Shown here piece by piece: positions 63,059 through 64,000 of a DNA stretch of 64,000 nucleotides (its first letter is position 1; every line of letters starts with the position of its first letter). The notes under the pieces are model-generated. The model saw only the letters and a list, made by a program, of their open reading frames with translations. It was not told where the DNA came from and did no database searches. Made by a program: the position numbers and the translations under genes. The DNA lies in NCBI RefSeq assembly GCF_026230105.1, contig NC_079474.1, forward strand, positions 34,796,294 through 34,860,293, given 5' to 3'. This DNA comes from Diorhabda sublineata. Taxonomy: Eukaryota; Arthropoda; Insecta; Coleoptera; Chrysomelidae.

Positions 63059-63319
63059 TCAAAATATACACATGACCAAAACCTGCTTAGAATCATCAAT
63101 ATGTTGTAGTTTTTGATCGACTGTGGGTAAACGCGGCACCCATTTTGAAAAAAGCTTTCTCGTAGTTAAATATTTAGTGGATTTTTTGTTGTTTCCTTGA
63201 ATAACCACTTCAATTAGAAGACCAGAACGTTCACCATCATCGGTGTCTGTACGACCACGTTTAAATTCAGCAAACCAATACCAAATGGTTCTTTCCGATG
63301 GATCAGAGCCCGAATTGTT
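63059..63319 (-). pseudogene. Decayed mariner transposase N-terminal region
   Basis: The minus strand reads NNSGSDPSERTIWYWFAEFK then RGRTDTDDGERSG, the helix-turn-helix region of mariner transposase ('WxxxFKxGRxxxxDxxRSGRP'). After an internal deletion it reads RKLFSKWVPRLPTVDQK and DDSKQVL, the 'MRKLxxxWVPRxLTxDQK' linker. About 25 residues of the second DNA-binding part are missing, and the frame ends near 63,059 before any catalytic Asp. Upstream (63,366-63,490) is the transposon 5' region, one copy of the 191-bp repeat unit. Confidence 0.85.
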
Positions 63320-63365
63320 AGGCTTGTAAAAATTTTTTTTCATCAAGAAACAAAGATAAATTGGA

Positions 63366-63960
63366 AATAAGAAAATTAACTTCACTTTAATGGCGGTTAA
63401 TTTTTTGTGACCCATCGAAATGTCATGAAATTTGTCACGTAGTATTTTGAAAGTTGGTACTTCATTAACGTCATATAGATTTGACATTGACAGCGCCTTC
63501 TATGTAGATTTGACATTGGCGGCGATATCTGTGTGCCATTCACACAACTTCGTATGATGTAATATAATATAATGCAAAAACATCATAACAAAATTAGCTT
63601 CACATAAATGGTTGTCAATTTTTTCTAACCAATCGAAATGTAGTGAAATTTGACACGTAGTATGTTGAAAGTTGGTACTTCATTAACGTCATATATATTT
63701 GACATTGACATCGCTATCTGTGTGTCATTCACGCGATTTTTAATGATGTAATATATAATATAATGCAAAAACATCAAAACAAAATTAACTTCACTTAAAT
63801 GGCTGTCAATTTTTTCCAACCAATCGAAATGTAGTGAAATTTGACACGTAGTATTTTGAAAGTTGGTACTCCATTAACATCATATAGATTTGACATTGAC
63901 AGCGCCTTCTATGTATCATTCACACGACTTTGAGGGATATAATATAATACAAAAACATAA
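63366..63960. repeat. Diverged copies of the 191-bp mariner-end repeat
   Basis: About three units, at roughly 63,366-63,500, 63,510-63,715 and 63,716-63,955, share AAATGTCATGAAATTTG-type, GACATTGACAGCG-type and TAATGCAAAAACAT-type words with the main array but differ at many bases. The first is directly joined to the transposase remnant. Confidence 0.85.
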
Positions 63961-64000
63961 TTTGACACTTTCTAGATGACATTTTAACCTATTTTGAGTT

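Noticed and set aside
63059..63487. 142-codon minus-strand ORF as an intact gene
   Set aside because: It joins transposon 5' untranslated sequence to an internally deleted mariner transposase, with no catalytic region.

Overview
The window is AT-rich animal nuclear DNA, almost certainly from an insect and probably a beetle. Evidence: short GT-AG introns of 55-116 bp, an insect-type CRAL-TRIO lipid-transfer gene, remnants of mariner transposons and non-LTR retrotransposons, small secreted cysteine-rich proteins, and very large satellite arrays. The order is inferred from general resemblance only. There are few genes: about 58% of the window (roughly 37 kb) is tandem repeat.

Layout. 1-129: first exon of a CRAL-TRIO gene that runs off the left edge (- strand). 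1,049-6,535: a complete six-exon CRAL-TRIO paralogue (303 aa, - strand) whose 3.5-kb second intron holds a mixed 113/160-bp minisatellite. 6.6-9.1 kb: purine-rich decayed repeat with a 112-bp array. 9,623-9,982: the first of three genes for a secreted eight-cysteine protein family. 10.07-11.15 kb: nested palindromic element with ACAGGGTGT termini. 11.9-18.06 kb: array of about 32 copies of a 192-bp satellite. 18.7-20.95 kb: decayed mobile-element coding sequence. 21.19-27.42 kb: first array of a 153-bp satellite. 27,647-28,059 (+) and 28,268-28,648 (-): a convergent pair of eight-cysteine genes. 29.57-36.20 and 37.87-45.46 kb: two more arrays of the 153-bp satellite, sharing an identical 40-bp right flank. 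45.5-46.35 kb: decayed reverse transcriptase. 49.15-49.46 kb: decayed mariner. 51.06-52.12 kb: 334-bp repeat (3.2 copies). 53.2-57.08 kb: 152.5-bp satellite (about 25 copies) with a hammerhead-like core. 59.2 kb: another mariner scrap. 59.89-62.13 and 63.37-63.96 kb: 191-bp repeat that matches the 5' end of the decayed mariner at 63.06-63.49 kb.

Function. The only genes that look intact are one CRAL-TRIO lipid-binding protein (with a second one beginning at the left edge) and two or three members of an eight-cysteine secreted family that I cannot name. The three members share the pattern CxC-x(15-16)-C-x10-C-x7-CxC-x(14-15)-C-x(13-14)-C followed by a W/F-rich tail ending in YP(D/E)ER or HPEER. 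They are separated by kilobases of satellite DNA. They differ in intron content, and the middle one has no visible ATG start next to its satellite array.

The most unusual points are this cysteine-rich family sitting among the 153-bp arrays, the shared array flank, the conversion of a mariner end into a satellite, and the ribozyme-like motif in the 53-57 kb array. All calls come from reading the sequence; no database search was run.
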